A stretch of DNA of 64,000 nt from positions 3,256,001 to 3,320,000 of the forward strand of contig NZ_CP116413.1 in the NCBI RefSeq assembly GCF_030064675.1. Reading direction: 5' to 3'. Position numbers and translations under genes: made by a program. Of the stretch, positions 8,444 through 17,625 are shown piece by piece; positions within the stretch are counted from its first letter, which is position 1, and each line of letters starts with the position of its first letter. Below the pieces are notes generated by a model. It was not told the origin of the DNA and searched no databases. It saw only the letters and a program-made list of their open reading frames with translations. The DNA is from Crossiella sp. CA-258035 (GTDB lineage Bacteria; Actinomycetota; Actinomycetes; Mycobacteriales; Pseudonocardiaceae).

Positions 8444-8635
8444 GACGAACTCCTTACTGTGCAAGGGTGAGTTCGTCGCCGGTGATATCAGCGCGGGTGG
8501 GCCTGGTCGCCGCGGTGGCGGCAAGACGTCATGGCTGGGGCGCAAACTGCCGCTGGTCGGGGTGCGGCCACTGCGACATGGTGGTGGCGGACGCTGCTGG
8601 TGACGGCGGCGGTGGCGAGTGCTCCTGTCCTAAAC

Positions 8636-8675
8636 CGACCGGTCATATTCGCGGCGCCGTGAATGTGACCGGTCG
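8636..8675. repeat. 15-bp inverted repeat in the spacer upstream of the protease
   Basis: Arms at 8636-8650 and 8661-8675 (core CGACCGGTCA/TGACCGGTCG) match at 14 of 15 positions around a 10-bp loop. It lies in the 8444-8919 spacer, about 190 bp upstream of the protease start, and could be an operator or a hairpin. Apart from this and the terminator at 8878-8905, I see no gene in that spacer. Confidence 0.6.
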
Positions 8676-8877
8676 TCTTGGACGGCCGACGCGGGCTTCT
8701 CTCCGGCCGGAGCGAGGGGCATCGTCAACGTGTGCAGCGAATCGGGCGATCCATGGCGGAAGCGTGGCTGGTTGGCTGGCCGAACCAGGGTGGACGCCGG
8801 TCCGGGCTGTTGCCGCAGAAGCCGCACACGGTGGCGGCGGCGGAGATCGTCCATTGTGCCCGGCCCGGAAAACGAGT

Positions 8878-8905
8878 GATCCCACCTGGTGACGCAGGTG
8901 GGATC
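8878..8905 (-). terminator. Intrinsic terminator-like hairpin after the 36-aa ORF
   Basis: A perfect 10-bp stem, GATCCCACCT at 8878-8887 and AGGTGGGATC at 8896-8905, encloses an 8-nt loop. It starts 15 bp beyond the stop of the small ORF at 8920. There is no T-run, as is common for actinomycete terminators. Confidence 0.7.
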
Positions 8906-8919
8906 CGGGGGTTGGTGGG

Positions 8920-9030
8920 TCAGTCGATCAGGGCGCGCAGCTCTTCGAGGCTCATGGTGAGGGTGTCCTCCATCGGCTGTGGCGCGGGGATCGGGGCGTC
9001 GGGGTGCGGGCTGGGAACAGGCTGTGACAT
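8920..9030 (-). CDS. Predicted 36-residue peptide of unknown function
   Basis: ATG at 9030 to TGA at 8920-8922 encodes a 36-residue peptide. Its first half is rich in proline (start MSQPVPSPHPDAPIPAPQP). Its second half is acidic and helical, MEDTLTMSLEELRALID. It has no signal peptide, cysteine or membrane segment. The strong hairpin 15 bp downstream suggests a real transcription unit. No good Shine-Dalgarno sequence precedes the ATG, so the internal ATG codons or leaderless expression are possible. The C-terminal SLEELRALID looks like a protein-interaction helix or a leader-like segment, but no modification enzyme gene is adjacent. Confidence 0.45.
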   Translation of the reverse strand: MSQPVPSPHPDAPIPAPQPMEDTLTMSLEELRALID

Positions 9031-9452
9031 GGCGTGCACTTTATGACGTTCCGGCCGCCGGCGGAACCGGCTGCCCGGATGGTGTGACAGACGGGATCAT
9101 CACCGTTTCCACACAGGACCCGAACATCGCACGCGCTCGGCCTGCTTGTTGGGAATGCTGGTGCACGCCGCGGACCTGCTCGGCCACGATCCGCAGCAGC
9201 ACGAGAAAGTGTTGTGGGCGCCGGGGTTCCGGGACAAAGCCATGCCCAACGGGTCATTTGTGGCCGGTAGCCTGGTGATCCACCGCGTCTGGCGGGAGGA
9301 CGACCAGCCCCGCTGCGGGACCAGGGCCCCACGCCCACCGCGAAACTCCCCCGCCCGCGCCCCGGCTCACTGAAGGCGCTTTCCGTGATCGGATACGGGT
9401 GCGAGGATCTGCTGGCGACGCGTGACTCACGAGCAGTGCGGAGAGGGGTCCG
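9031..9452. other. Intergenic spacer between divergent genes
   Basis: About 420 bp between the 36-residue ORF and the alpha-galactosidase gene. It should hold both promoters. I see no convincing -35/-10 pair, repeat or coding sequence in it; the open frames here have no ribosome site and no recognisable protein pattern. Confidence 0.5.
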
Positions 9453-11612
9453 ATGGCCGGGTGTGACGGGGAGATCGTCCAGCTCCGTGCGGCAGGTGTC
9501 GGCGTGGTGGTGGACCTGACCGGCGGGCTCCCGGTGCTGCTGCACTGGGGCGCGGACCTCGGCGAGCTGACCGCGTCCGGCCTGGCCGCGTTGGCCGCCA
9601 CCGCGACCGCGGCGGTGCTCAACAACGCGCCGGACCTGCCGCGCACGCTCACCGTCTGGCCCACCGAGGCCGACGGCTGGTCCGGCACCCCCGCGCACCA
9701 GGGCCACCGGGCCGGTCGCCGCACCACCCCGCGCCTCCGGCTCACCGAGGCCGAGCTGGCGGAGAACCTGCTGGTCATGCGGCTGACCGATGAGGTCTCC
9801 GAGCTCGACGTCGAGCTGCGCTACCACCTGGACGAGGCCGGGGTGCTGGCCGTGCGGTCCACCCTGACCGGCCGGTCGGCGGGGGAGCAGTACGACCTGG
9901 CCGGGGTCAGCACGCTGCTGCCGCTGCCCCGGCGGGCCGGTGAGCTGCTGGACTTCACCGGCAAGTGGTGCCGCGAACGGACCCCGCAGCGCGCCCCGCT
10001 GGCCTTCGGCAGCCACGTCCGCGAGGTCCGGCGCGGCAAGCCCGGTCTCGACTCGCCGCACCTGCTGCTGGCCGGCACCCCGGGCTTCGGCTTCGGCTCC
10101 GGTGAGGTGTGGGGCCTGCACGTGGCCTGGAGCGGAAACCAGCGCTACCTCGCCGAGCAGCTCCCCGAGGGCGCGGGCGCGCACGCCGCGGTGCTCGGCG
10201 GCGGCGAGCTGTTGACCCCCGGCGAGGTCCGGCTGGGCTCTGGCGATGTGTACGAAAGTCCGGAGTGCCTGTTCGTCTTCTCCGGCCAGGGCCTGGACGG
10301 TGTCGCCGACCGGCTGCACAGTCGGCTGCGGGCCCGGCCCGAGCACCCGGCCAACCCCCGGCCGTTGGTGCTCAACACCTGGGAGGCCGTCTACTTCGAC
10401 CACGACCTGGACCGGCTGCGCGAGCTCGCCGACGCCGCGGCCAAGGTCGGCGTCGAACGCCTTGTCCTGGACGACGGCTGGTTCGGCAGCCGTCGCGACG
10501 ACACCCGCGGCCTGGGCGACTGGGAGGTCTCCGCGGAGATGTGGCCGCAAGGGCTCGGTCCGCTGGTGGAGCACGTGCGCGGCCTGGGCATGCAGTTCGG
10601 GCTCTGGGTGGAACCCGAGATGATCAACCTGGACTCCGATCTGGCTCGCGCGCACCCGGACTGGCTGCTCGGCCCCAGCGCCGGGCTCGGCGCGCCCTCC
10701 CGGCACCAGCACGTGCTCAACATCGGCCATCCCGAGGCCTACCGGCACATCCTGGGCAGGCTGGTCGCGCTGGTCGAGGAGTACCGGATCGACTACCTCA
10801 AGTGGGACCACAACCGGGAGCTGCACGAGGCCGTGCACCGCGATCCGGCGGGTGACCGGCCGGGCGGGCGGGCGCAGACCCTGGCGCTGTACCGGATGCT
10901 CGACGAGCTCAAGGCCCGCTTCCCCGCGCTGGAGATCGAGAGCTGTGCCGGTGGCGGCGGCCGGGTCGACCTGGGCATCCTGGCCCGCACCGACCGGGTG
11001 TGGGGCTCGGACTGCAACGACCCGGTGGAGCGCCAGCAGATCCAGCGCTGGACCGCCCAGCTGATCCCGCCGGAGCTGATCGGCGCGCACGTCGGCGACC
11101 GGCACAGCCACACCACCGGCCGGGACACCGACGACTCCTTCCGGTTCGCCACCGCGCTGTTCGGCCACGCCGGGATCGAGGCCGACCTGACCAAGCTCCC
11201 CGCCGAGCAGCTCGCCAAGTTCACCGCGTGGGCCGGGCTGTACCGGGAGTTCCGGCCGCTGCTGCACGGCGGCCGGGTGGTGCGGGCCGACCTGCCCGGC
11301 GAGCAGACCCTGCTGCACGGCGTGGTCGGCGCGGACTCGGCGCTGTTCTGCTGGGTGCGGCTGGCCAGTTCGCCGGAGGGCCAGTCCGGGCGGGTCCGCT
11401 TCCCCGGTCTCGACCCGGCCGCGGGCTACCGGGTGCGGGTGCGCACCGAGCTGGGCCTGCCCTCGACCAGACAGGTCACCCCGCCGGCGTGGGTGGCGGA
11501 GGCGGTGCGGGACTGGGTGCGGCTGCCCGGTGCGGTGCTGGCCACGGCCGGTGTGCCGCTGCCATCGCTGGACCCGCAGCAGGCCATGCTGTTCGAGCTC
11601 CGGCGGGACTGA
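9453..11612 (+). CDS. Alpha-galactosidase, glycoside hydrolase family GH36
   Basis: 719 residues, the usual length for GH36 enzymes. ATG at 9453 follows GGAGAGGGG. An N-terminal beta-sandwich precedes the catalytic barrel, which opens at LNTWEAVYFDHD and has LVLDDGWFGSRRDD and FGLWVEPEMI. The catalytic nucleophile is D452 in YLKWDHNRE, and the acid/base is D520 in WGSDCNDPVER, next to the ESCAGGGGR loop. The reaction is retaining hydrolysis of terminal alpha-1,6-galactosides such as melibiose or raffinose. No signal peptide is seen, so the enzyme is cytoplasmic. No sugar transporter is adjacent. The following two-component system starts 36 bp downstream. Confidence 0.93.
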   Translation: MAGCDGEIVQLRAAGVGVVVDLTGGLPVLLHWGADLGELTASGLAALAATATAAVLNNAPDLPRTLTVWPTEADGWSGTPAHQGHRAGRRTTPRLRLTEAELAENLLVMRLTDEVSELDVELRYHLDEAGVLAVRSTLTGRSAGEQYDLAGVSTLLPLPRRAGELLDFTGKWCRERTPQRAPLAFGSHVREVRRGKPGLDSPHLLLAGTPGFGFGSGEVWGLHVAWSGNQRYLAEQLPEGAGAHAAVLGGGELLTPGEVRLGSGDVYESPECLFVFSGQGLDGVADRLHSRLRARPEHPANPRPLVLNTWEAVYFDHDLDRLRELADAAAKVGVERLVLDDGWFGSRRDDTRGLGDWEVSAEMWPQGLGPLVEHVRGLGMQFGLWVEPEMINLDSDLARAHPDWLLGPSAGLGAPSRHQHVLNIGHPEAYRHILGRLVALVEEYRIDYLKWDHNRELHEAVHRDPAGDRPGGRAQTLALYRMLDELKARFPALEIESCAGGGGRVDLGILARTDRVWGSDCNDPVERQQIQRWTAQLIPPELIGAHVGDRHSHTTGRDTDDSFRFATALFGHAGIEADLTKLPAEQLAKFTAWAGLYREFRPLLHGGRVVRADLPGEQTLLHGVVGADSALFCWVRLASSPEGQSGRVRFPGLDPAAGYRVRVRTELGLPSTRQVTPPAWVAEAVRDWVRLPGAVLATAGVPLPSLDPQQAMLFELRRD

Positions 11613-11647
11613 CCGGGGCGTTCGCCGCGACCGGCCATACTGGACCC

Positions 11648-12343
11648 GTGTGCGCCCACATCGTCGTCGCCGAGGACGATCCCCGGCAGGCCGAGCTGCT
11701 GACCTTCCAGCTGACCAGGGAGGGGCACACCGTGGACGTGGCCGAGGACGGGCCGGCCGCGATGCGCGCGGTCCGTGCCCGGCGGCCCGACCTGTTGGTG
11801 CTGGACCTGATGCTGCCCGAGGTGGAGGGCGTGGAGGTCTGCCGCTCGCTGCGCGCGGAGTTCGACCTGCCGGTGCTGATGCTCACCGCACGGTCCACAG
11901 AGGACGATCTGCTGCGCGGGTTCGCCGCGGGCGCCGACGACTACCTCACCAAGCCGTACAGCCCGCGTGAGCTGATGGCCAGGGTGCGCGCGCTGCTGTG
12001 GCGCGGCAGGCACACCGCCGCGCCGCCGGAACCGCGGTACCGGGTGGGCGAGCTGGTGGTGGACCCGGTGCGGCACGAGGTGACCATGCGCGGGCAGCGG
12101 GTGGACTGCGCGGCCGCGGAGTTCCGGCTGCTGGCCGCGCTGGCCGCGCAGCCGGGGCGGGTGTTCGAGCGGCGGCAGCTCATCGAGCAGGTGTTCGGGC
12201 ACGAGTTCGTCACCGAGCGGGCCATCGACGTGCACATCATGAACCTGCGCAAGAAGATCGAGCGTTCCCCGCGCAACCCGGCCTACCTGCTCACCGTCTA
12301 CGGCGTGGGCTACAAGCTCGCCGAGCAGCCCGCCGATGCGTGA
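11648..12343 (+). CDS. OmpR/PhoB-family response regulator
   Basis: 231 residues from the GTG at 11648. The receiver domain has the acidic pair EDD near residue 10, the phosphoacceptor D53 in LLVLDLMLPE, and the conserved lysine in YLTKPYSPREL. The C-terminal winged-helix domain contains EFRLLAALAAQPGRVFERRQL and the recognition-helix region RAIDVHIMNLRKKIE. The gene overlaps the start of the cognate kinase gene by 8 bp, so the two are translationally coupled. Target genes cannot be read. The neighbours are a galactosidase and a convergent membrane protein gene. Confidence 0.95.
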   Translation: MCAHIVVAEDDPRQAELLTFQLTREGHTVDVAEDGPAAMRAVRARRPDLLVLDLMLPEVEGVEVCRSLRAEFDLPVLMLTARSTEDDLLRGFAAGADDYLTKPYSPRELMARVRALLWRGRHTAAPPEPRYRVGELVVDPVRHEVTMRGQRVDCAAAEFRLLAALAAQPGRVFERRQLIEQVFGHEFVTERAIDVHIMNLRKKIERSPRNPAYLLTVYGVGYKLAEQPADA

Positions 12344-14117
12344 GGTCCGCCTGCGGCACCGGATGTTCACCCGGCTGCTCGCGGCCACCGTGCTGGTCGG
12401 CGCCTGCACGGTCGCGGCCACCGCCTGGCTGGCCGCGCGCAACACCAGCCAGGCCATCCGCGCCGAACAGGGCCAGACCCTGGCCGAGGACACCGTGATC
12501 TACGAGGAGCTGCTCGGCTACGCGGCCACCCATCCGCGCTGGGACGAGGCCGCGCCACTGGTCGCCGGCCTGGCCCAGCGCACCGGCCGCCGGATCGCGC
12601 TGACCACCAGGGACCGCAACGTGATCGTGGACTCCGCGCCCGGCACCCCGTTGCCCGCCAAGGCCGCCAGCACCGTGGACGCGCTGGAGGTGAACCCGGC
12701 GCTGGCGGGCGAGGAGGACCAGGACGGCATCGACCCGCGCGCCGCCGGGCCGTTCCGGCTGGGCGAGGAGGACCGCAAGCAGTCCGCGCGCCGGGCTGAG
12801 CAGGTGGTGGACTGCCTGCGCCGCAACGGTTTCCGGACCACGGTGGAGACGCTGGCCAGCGGCCGTGCGGTGGCCTCGGAATTCTACGCCGACGCCGAGG
12901 ACCCCTGCGGCGCCGCCGCGCTGCGCACGCCCAGCGCCACCGAGAACACCGCGCTGGCCGCGTTGTCGGCGACGGTGGAGACCTGTCTGCGGCAGCGGGG
13001 CGCGCCGCCGGTGCGGCTGGAGCTGGACGGCGACGGCTCGATCACCACCCCGGCCGAGCGCAACGAGGAGGAGGAACTGCTGAGCTGCGTGGCCGAAAGT
13101 CGGCGGCACCAGCTCACCGGGTTCGTCGCCCCCGCCGCGATGCTGTTCCTCGTCGAGCCGCCCGGCGTCGGCGGCCTGACCGCGGCCGGGACCTGGCCGC
13201 TGGTGCTCGCCGGTGGCCTGGTGCTGCTGGTGGTGATCCTGGTCAGCGCCTACCTGGCCGCCCGGCTGCTGCGCCCGGTGCACGCGCTGGCCGCCACCGC
13301 CGAACGCATGCGCGAGGGCGACACCTCGGCGCGGGTCGCGGTCACCGACGCGGGGGAGATCGGGCGGCTGTCGGAGGTGTTCAACGAGCTCTCCGCGCAC
13401 CTGGAACAGGTTGAGCGGCAGCGCAAGGACATGATCGGCGACATCTCGCACGAGCTGCGCAGCCCGCTGACCACGCTGCGCGGCTGGCTGGAGGCCGCCG
13501 CCGACGGCCAGCGCCCGATGGAACCCGAGCTGATCAACGTGCTGCTCACCGAAACCCTGACCCTGCAACAGCTCATCGACGACCTGCAGGACCTGGCGCT
13601 GGCCGAGTCCGGCCAGCTGAGCCTGCACCCACAGCGGCTGACGGTGGCCGAGACCCTGCTCAGCGTCGCGGTGGCCAACCAGGCCCAGGCCGCCGAGCTC
13701 GGCGTCGAGCTCACCGTGGAAACGGGGGAAACCCTTGTGATGCAAGCGGATCCGGTGCGGCTGCGGCAGGCGGTGGCCAACCTGGTGAGCAACGCGTTGC
13801 GGCACACCCCGCGCGGCGGCCGGGTCACCCTCTCGGCGAGTGCTCAGGCCGGGGAGGTGCTGATCACGGTGGCGGACAACGGATCGGGCATCGCGCCGGA
13901 AGAGCTGCCCAGGGTGTTCGACCGGTTCTGGCGGGCGGAGAAGTCCCGCAGCAGGCGCACCGGCGGCAGCGGCCTCGGCCTGGTCATCGTGCGCAGGCTG
14001 ATCGAGGCGCACGGCGGCACGGTCACCGCGACCAGCACCCCAGGCCAGGGCTCGGCGTTCACCCTGCGACTGCCCTCGGCCACCGGGCCAGGTACTCCCG
14101 CCGCGCCGCCAGGCTGA
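12336..14117 (+). CDS. Sensor histidine kinase
   Basis: 593 residues. The first membrane helix (residues about 10-33) is followed by an unusually long extracytoplasmic region of some 240 residues with several cysteines, then a second helix (WPLVLAGGLVLLVVILVSAY) and a HAMP segment. The phosphoacceptor is H372 in GDISHELRSPLTTLRG. The ATPase domain has the N box NLVSNALRHTPRGG and G boxes DNGSGIAPEEL and GGSGLGLVIV. The paired cysteines in the sensor region may respond to redox state or be structural; the ligand is unknown. Its last 59 bp overlap the 3' end of the convergent gene at 14059-15180. Confidence 0.93.
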   Translation: MREVRLRHRMFTRLLAATVLVGACTVAATAWLAARNTSQAIRAEQGQTLAEDTVIYEELLGYAATHPRWDEAAPLVAGLAQRTGRRIALTTRDRNVIVDSAPGTPLPAKAASTVDALEVNPALAGEEDQDGIDPRAAGPFRLGEEDRKQSARRAEQVVDCLRRNGFRTTVETLASGRAVASEFYADAEDPCGAAALRTPSATENTALAALSATVETCLRQRGAPPVRLELDGDGSITTPAERNEEEELLSCVAESRRHQLTGFVAPAAMLFLVEPPGVGGLTAAGTWPLVLAGGLVLLVVILVSAYLAARLLRPVHALAATAERMREGDTSARVAVTDAGEIGRLSEVFNELSAHLEQVERQRKDMIGDISHELRSPLTTLRGWLEAAADGQRPMEPELINVLLTETLTLQQLIDDLQDLALAESGQLSLHPQRLTVAETLLSVAVANQAQAAELGVELTVETGETLVMQADPVRLRQAVANLVSNALRHTPRGGRVTLSASAQAGEVLITVADNGSGIAPEELPRVFDRFWRAEKSRSRRTGGSGLGLVIVRRLIEAHGGTVTATSTPGQGSAFTLRLPSATGPGTPAAPPG

Positions 14118-15180
14118 GCGTGATCTCGCCCAGCAGCGGGTGGAAGAACGCGTCGCGGTACTTGCCGTCGGTGAACACCGCGGTGGTGAAGTACAGCGCG
14201 GAGAACACCGCCAGGAACATCGAGGCGTGCACCAGCTCCTGGGACACCGGCAGCAGCACGCCGAACAGCTTGCCGCTGGTCGGGTCCTTGGTCACCCACA
14301 TCTTCACCACCTCCGCCCGGATCGCCATCGACCCCAGCGCGAGGAAGAAGCCGAACACCAGCACCCCGAACACCGCCGCCTGCAACGCCTGGGCCAGCGC
14401 AAGCACCGTCACCAGGTTCGCGTTCTCCCTGCGCCGCAACGGAACCCGCTCCGGCCCGGTCTCCGCGGCCAGCTCCCGCAGCTCGTCCTGGGCCACCGCG
14501 AACAGGAACAGCAGGCCCACCGCGGAGAACAGGCCGAGCACGCCCCACAGCGCCGGGCGCGGCAGGGTGGAGGTGATCTGCCAGATCTCGGCGTTGAAGA
14601 AGAAGAACGTGACGAACAACAGCAGCAGCGGCAACGCCCTGCTGGCCAGCAGTCCCAGCACCCGCAGCTGCCGCAGCGCGACCCGCAGCGCCCACAGGAA
14701 CACCGCCCCGGCCCCCGCCGCGGCCAGCAGCCCGAGCCCCAGCACCCAGCCCAGCCCGAGGAACACCGCGGGCCAGTCACCCTCGGCGAAACCGGCCAGG
14801 TAGTCCACCGCGGGCACCCCGAACACCTCGGCCAGGCACAGCGCGAGCACCAGCGCCGTGCTGCCCGCGCTCGGCTCCCGGTCCCGGGTCCAGCGCAGCA
14901 CCTGCCACGCGCCCAGCACCGGCACCAGGTAGATCAGGGCGAAGTTGCTGTAGTAGAGCAGGGCGAACAGCGGGTCGGTGATGAAGGTGCCGAACTCCTC
15001 GTCGGTGTCGGGCACCAGCAGACTGAACTCGGTGGTCATCAGGTCGTAGAGGACCAGCGCGGCCACCGAGGGCGCGACCCGCAGCAGCACCTGGCCGAAC
15101 CCGTCCCGCTCACGCACCAGCCAGGGCAACCCTTGCCGCCGGAACCACAGCTCCATCCGCCGCCGTTCCTGATCCGCCAT
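14059..15180 (-). CDS. Polytopic membrane protein of unknown function
   Basis: 373 residues from the ATG at 15180; the frame is open further upstream but starts there have no ribosome site. About eight hydrophobic helices are visible, including SVAALVLYDLMTT, FALIYLVPVLGAW, LLLLFVTFFFFNAEI and LVFGFFLALGSMAI. A charged cytoplasmic loop (AQDELRELAAETGPERVPLRRRE) lies in the middle. I do not recognise the family. The stop lies within the 3' end of the convergent histidine kinase gene (59-bp antisense overlap), so strong expression of one could interfere with the other. Confidence 0.75.
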   Translation of the reverse strand: MADQERRRMELWFRRQGLPWLVRERDGFGQVLLRVAPSVAALVLYDLMTTEFSLLVPDTDEEFGTFITDPLFALLYYSNFALIYLVPVLGAWQVLRWTRDREPSAGSTALVLALCLAEVFGVPAVDYLAGFAEGDWPAVFLGLGWVLGLGLLAAAGAGAVFLWALRVALRQLRVLGLLASRALPLLLLFVTFFFFNAEIWQITSTLPRPALWGVLGLFSAVGLLFLFAVAQDELRELAAETGPERVPLRRRENANLVTVLALAQALQAAVFGVLVFGFFLALGSMAIRAEVVKMWVTKDPTSGKLFGVLLPVSQELVHASMFLAVFSALYFTTAVFTDGKYRDAFFHPLLGEITLSLAARREYLARWPRAVAG

Positions 15181-15319
15181 CCGCCGCGCTCCGTTCGTCC
15201 CCGGCACATCGTGAGTCAACCCGGGCGATCGCGCAGAACTTGTTCGACTCCTGTGCGGAACTCGTGAGAGATCCGGCCCCGGCCTGGATCCAGCCCTCGG
15301 ACCTGCACAGACTGGGCTC

Positions 15320-16267
15320 GTGGACACCAGCACCATCGAACACGCCGTCGCCGCTTGGGGCCGCTACACCGTCGAGACCAGCACCGACCCCGACCTGCCA
15401 GCCGCCCTGCTCGCCGACCTGCGCGCCGCCGCCGGGGCCGACCCCGTCCCCGCTGAGACGATCCCCGGACTGCTGGCCACCGTGGTCGCCAGGGACGGGG
15501 AACGGGTCGCGGGCTGGGCGGTGCTCACCGACGAGGGCGCGCCGGCGGCCACCGTGCGCTGGACCCTGGCCGAGCGGCAGACCGACCGGCTGGTGGACGG
15601 GTTCCCGCTGTTCATCGGGCTCAGCGACCAGGAGCTGGCGCTGCTGGCCGCCCTGATCGACGCCGCCGCCACCCTGGCCCGCGATCGGGACCGCACCGCG
15701 CTGCTGTGGTCCAGCACCGACGACGAGATCGACTACCAGCTGGCCCTGGCCCTCGGCGCCACCGAGGACCGCGAGCTGTCCCGCCAGTGGCTCATCCCCG
15801 GCCTGCCGATCTGGGGCCCGCCCGCCGACATCCCCACCGCCCGCACCGCCTGCGTGGCCACCGAACCGACCGGGCCGGACCTGGCGCGCTACGCCGACCT
15901 GCGCGCCGCGGTCACCGGCCACCCGCACCACCCCGACGACCTCCGGCTGGAGCTGGCCGCACTGGCCGCCGACCTGCGGGCTGACCTGCGCGCCGGCTGC
16001 GGCGCGGTGCTGGCCGAGCTCAGCGTGGTCTGCTCCGGCGCCAAGGCGGTGATCGGGCGGGTGTGGCACCACGGCGCGTTCCCGCTGGAGCTGGCCGCGC
16101 TGATCGCGCACGCGGTGCGGGAGCTGCGGGCGCGGCATCCGGAGGTGCTGCTGGTGGAGATCACCGAGGAGCGGGACCGGGTGCTGTGGCAGGCGCTGGT
16201 CGCACTCGGACTGCGGGTCTCCACCCGGCGGCTGGCCTACCGCCTGCCGCTGCGCGCCTTTCCCTAG
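15320..16267 (+). CDS. Hypothetical protein, possible degenerate double-GNAT acetyltransferase
   Basis: 315 residues from a GTG at 15320. Alanine- and leucine-rich, with no signal peptide or membrane helix. The general layout is two alpha/beta halves; the second contains LAELSVVCSGAKAVIGRVWHH and a C-terminal EVLLVEITEERDRVLWQALVALGLRV. It resembles two-domain GNAT proteins of actinomycetes, but I see no clear acetyl-CoA P-loop (Q/RxxGxG/A) in either half. Function is therefore open. The stop overlaps the convergent TPR gene by 4 bp. Confidence 0.6.
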   Translation: MDTSTIEHAVAAWGRYTVETSTDPDLPAALLADLRAAAGADPVPAETIPGLLATVVARDGERVAGWAVLTDEGAPAATVRWTLAERQTDRLVDGFPLFIGLSDQELALLAALIDAAATLARDRDRTALLWSSTDDEIDYQLALALGATEDRELSRQWLIPGLPIWGPPADIPTARTACVATEPTGPDLARYADLRAAVTGHPHHPDDLRLELAALAADLRADLRAGCGAVLAELSVVCSGAKAVIGRVWHHGAFPLELAALIAHAVRELRARHPEVLLVEITEERDRVLWQALVALGLRVSTRRLAYRLPLRAFP

Positions 16268-16743
16268 AGCCGCTTGGCTTGCTCCACCACAGTCCGCTGA
16301 TAGCAGGAGACGTGTGGGGCCAAGGCTTCCAGGGTGATCGCCAGCGCCTCGCGGTCCCGACCGCAGTCGGCCAGCGCCAGCGCGAGGAAGGCCCGCACCG
16401 CGCCGTCCAGCTCGTCGGAACCGCGGTCGCGTTCCTCGGTGAGCAGCCGCACGCTCTCCGCCGCCTCGCCCAGGGTGCGCAGCGAGCTGGCCAGCTGGAT
16501 CACCGCGCGCCGCCGCCGGTGCTCGTCCAGCCCGCCGGTCAGCGCCTGCCGGTACAGCGGCACCGCGCGGTCGCAGTGGCCGGAGGCGTCCCAGGAGCAG
16601 GCCCGCTCGAAGGCGGCCACCGGGTTGTCCGCGGGCAGCTCGGCGCTCAGGTCCTCCACCTCCGCCACCAGCCCCGCACCGTCCACTGTGTACCGCTGGG
16701 CCCAGGTCCCGGCCAGGCGGCCCTCCCATTCCGGATCGGTCAT
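16264..16743 (-). CDS. Tetratricopeptide-repeat protein
   Basis: 159 residues. After a short N-terminal region (TDPEWEGRLAGTWAQRY), helical pairs with TPR-like spacing appear: NPVAAFERACSWDASGHCDRAVPLYRQAL, then a second unit with LASSLRTLGEAAESVRLL, then FLALALADCGRDREAL. Such short TPR proteins act as scaffolds, but the partner is unknown. The ATG overlaps the TGA of the upstream methyltransferase gene (ATGA), so the two are coupled and may share a pathway. Confidence 0.75.
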   Translation of the reverse strand: MTDPEWEGRLAGTWAQRYTVDGAGLVAEVEDLSAELPADNPVAAFERACSWDASGHCDRAVPLYRQALTGGLDEHRRRRAVIQLASSLRTLGEAAESVRLLTEERDRGSDELDGAVRAFLALALADCGRDREALAITLEALAPHVSCYQRTVVEQAKRL

Positions 16744-17567
16744 CGGGTGCTCCCGAAGTGGTAGGTCAGACCGCGGCCGAGTCGTTTGAACGGGGAGGCG
16801 AACAGCGCGCGCAGCACCTGCCGCTGGAACCAGGGATAGTGCGCGCGCAGGTCGGCGGGGGAGGGGAACCACCACTCCTCGTCGAAGACCAGCCCCGGCA
16901 CCAGTGTGGTCAGCTCCTCCGGGTCGTTGATCGCCCACTCCAGGCGGGCGCCGGAGGCCTTGACCACGCCGGTGCGCTGCTGCAACCAGATGCCGGCCGA
17001 GCTGTAGCCGTCGAAGATCAGCGTGCCCGCCGGGAAGTGCTCGACGATGCGGCGGAAGGTGGCCAGGCCCTGTGCGGTGCGCAGGTACAGGGTGACGCCC
17101 TCGGCGAGCACCAGCACCGGACGGTCGCCGGGGATCCCGTCGAGCAGCCCGGGGTCCTCCACCGACCGGGCGGTGGGGAACAGGCCGGGGCGCTCGGGGT
17201 AGAGGCGGCGGCGCAGCTCGATGACCGCCGGGTAGTCCACGTCGTACCAGGACACCGTGGGCGGCGGGTCCAGCCGGTAGACCCGGGTGTCCAGGCCGCA
17301 GCCCAGGTGCAGCACGGTCAGCTCCGGTTGGTTCGCCAGCACCTCCCTGGCGCGGCGGTCGAACTCCTTGGAGCGCAGCACCGCGGAGATCCCGTCCCGG
17401 GCGGGCAGGCCGGTGCGGCTGAAGTCGTGGTCGATCCGGTCCACCGCGCGCGCCGCGGTCTCGTCGTGCAGCACCGAACCGGCCGAGCGCGCGTCCACCG
17501 CCTTGCTGTACAGGGTGGCCAGCATGGTCGCCGGGGCGCCGGTGAGGTCGACCTTCTCGCGGTCCAT
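16740..17567 (-). CDS. Class I SAM-dependent methyltransferase, LCM/TcmP-like
   Basis: 275 residues from the ATG at 17567. The SAM motif I is LTVLHLGCGLDTRVYRL, followed by the acidic residue in VSWYDVDYPAVIELRR. Motif VLVLAEGVTLYL corresponds to motif post-I/II of the leucine carboxyl methyltransferase/TcmP group (PF04072). The N-terminal pattern YSKAVDARSAGSVLHDETAARAV, with RxxxGSVLxD, is typical of the TcmP-like O-methyltransferases of actinomycetes. The substrate is unknown, and no polyketide synthase is adjacent. The gene is coupled to the TPR gene downstream and divergent from the YchJ-like gene. Confidence 0.85.
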   Translation of the reverse strand: MDREKVDLTGAPATMLATLYSKAVDARSAGSVLHDETAARAVDRIDHDFSRTGLPARDGISAVLRSKEFDRRAREVLANQPELTVLHLGCGLDTRVYRLDPPPTVSWYDVDYPAVIELRRRLYPERPGLFPTARSVEDPGLLDGIPGDRPVLVLAEGVTLYLRTAQGLATFRRIVEHFPAGTLIFDGYSSAGIWLQQRTGVVKASGARLEWAINDPEELTTLVPGLVFDEEWWFPSPADLRAHYPWFQRQVLRALFASPFKRLGRGLTYHFGSTR

Positions 17568-17625
17568 GCCGGTCAGTATCGACCCGCTCGCCGGTGCCCG
17601 GCCACCGTTCGCGGACAATGTCGGG

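Noticed and set aside
8678-9046. Plus-strand frame of 122 codons opposite the 36-residue ORF
   Set aside because: It has no ribosome site or recognisable domain, and it reads through the hairpin at 8878-8905.
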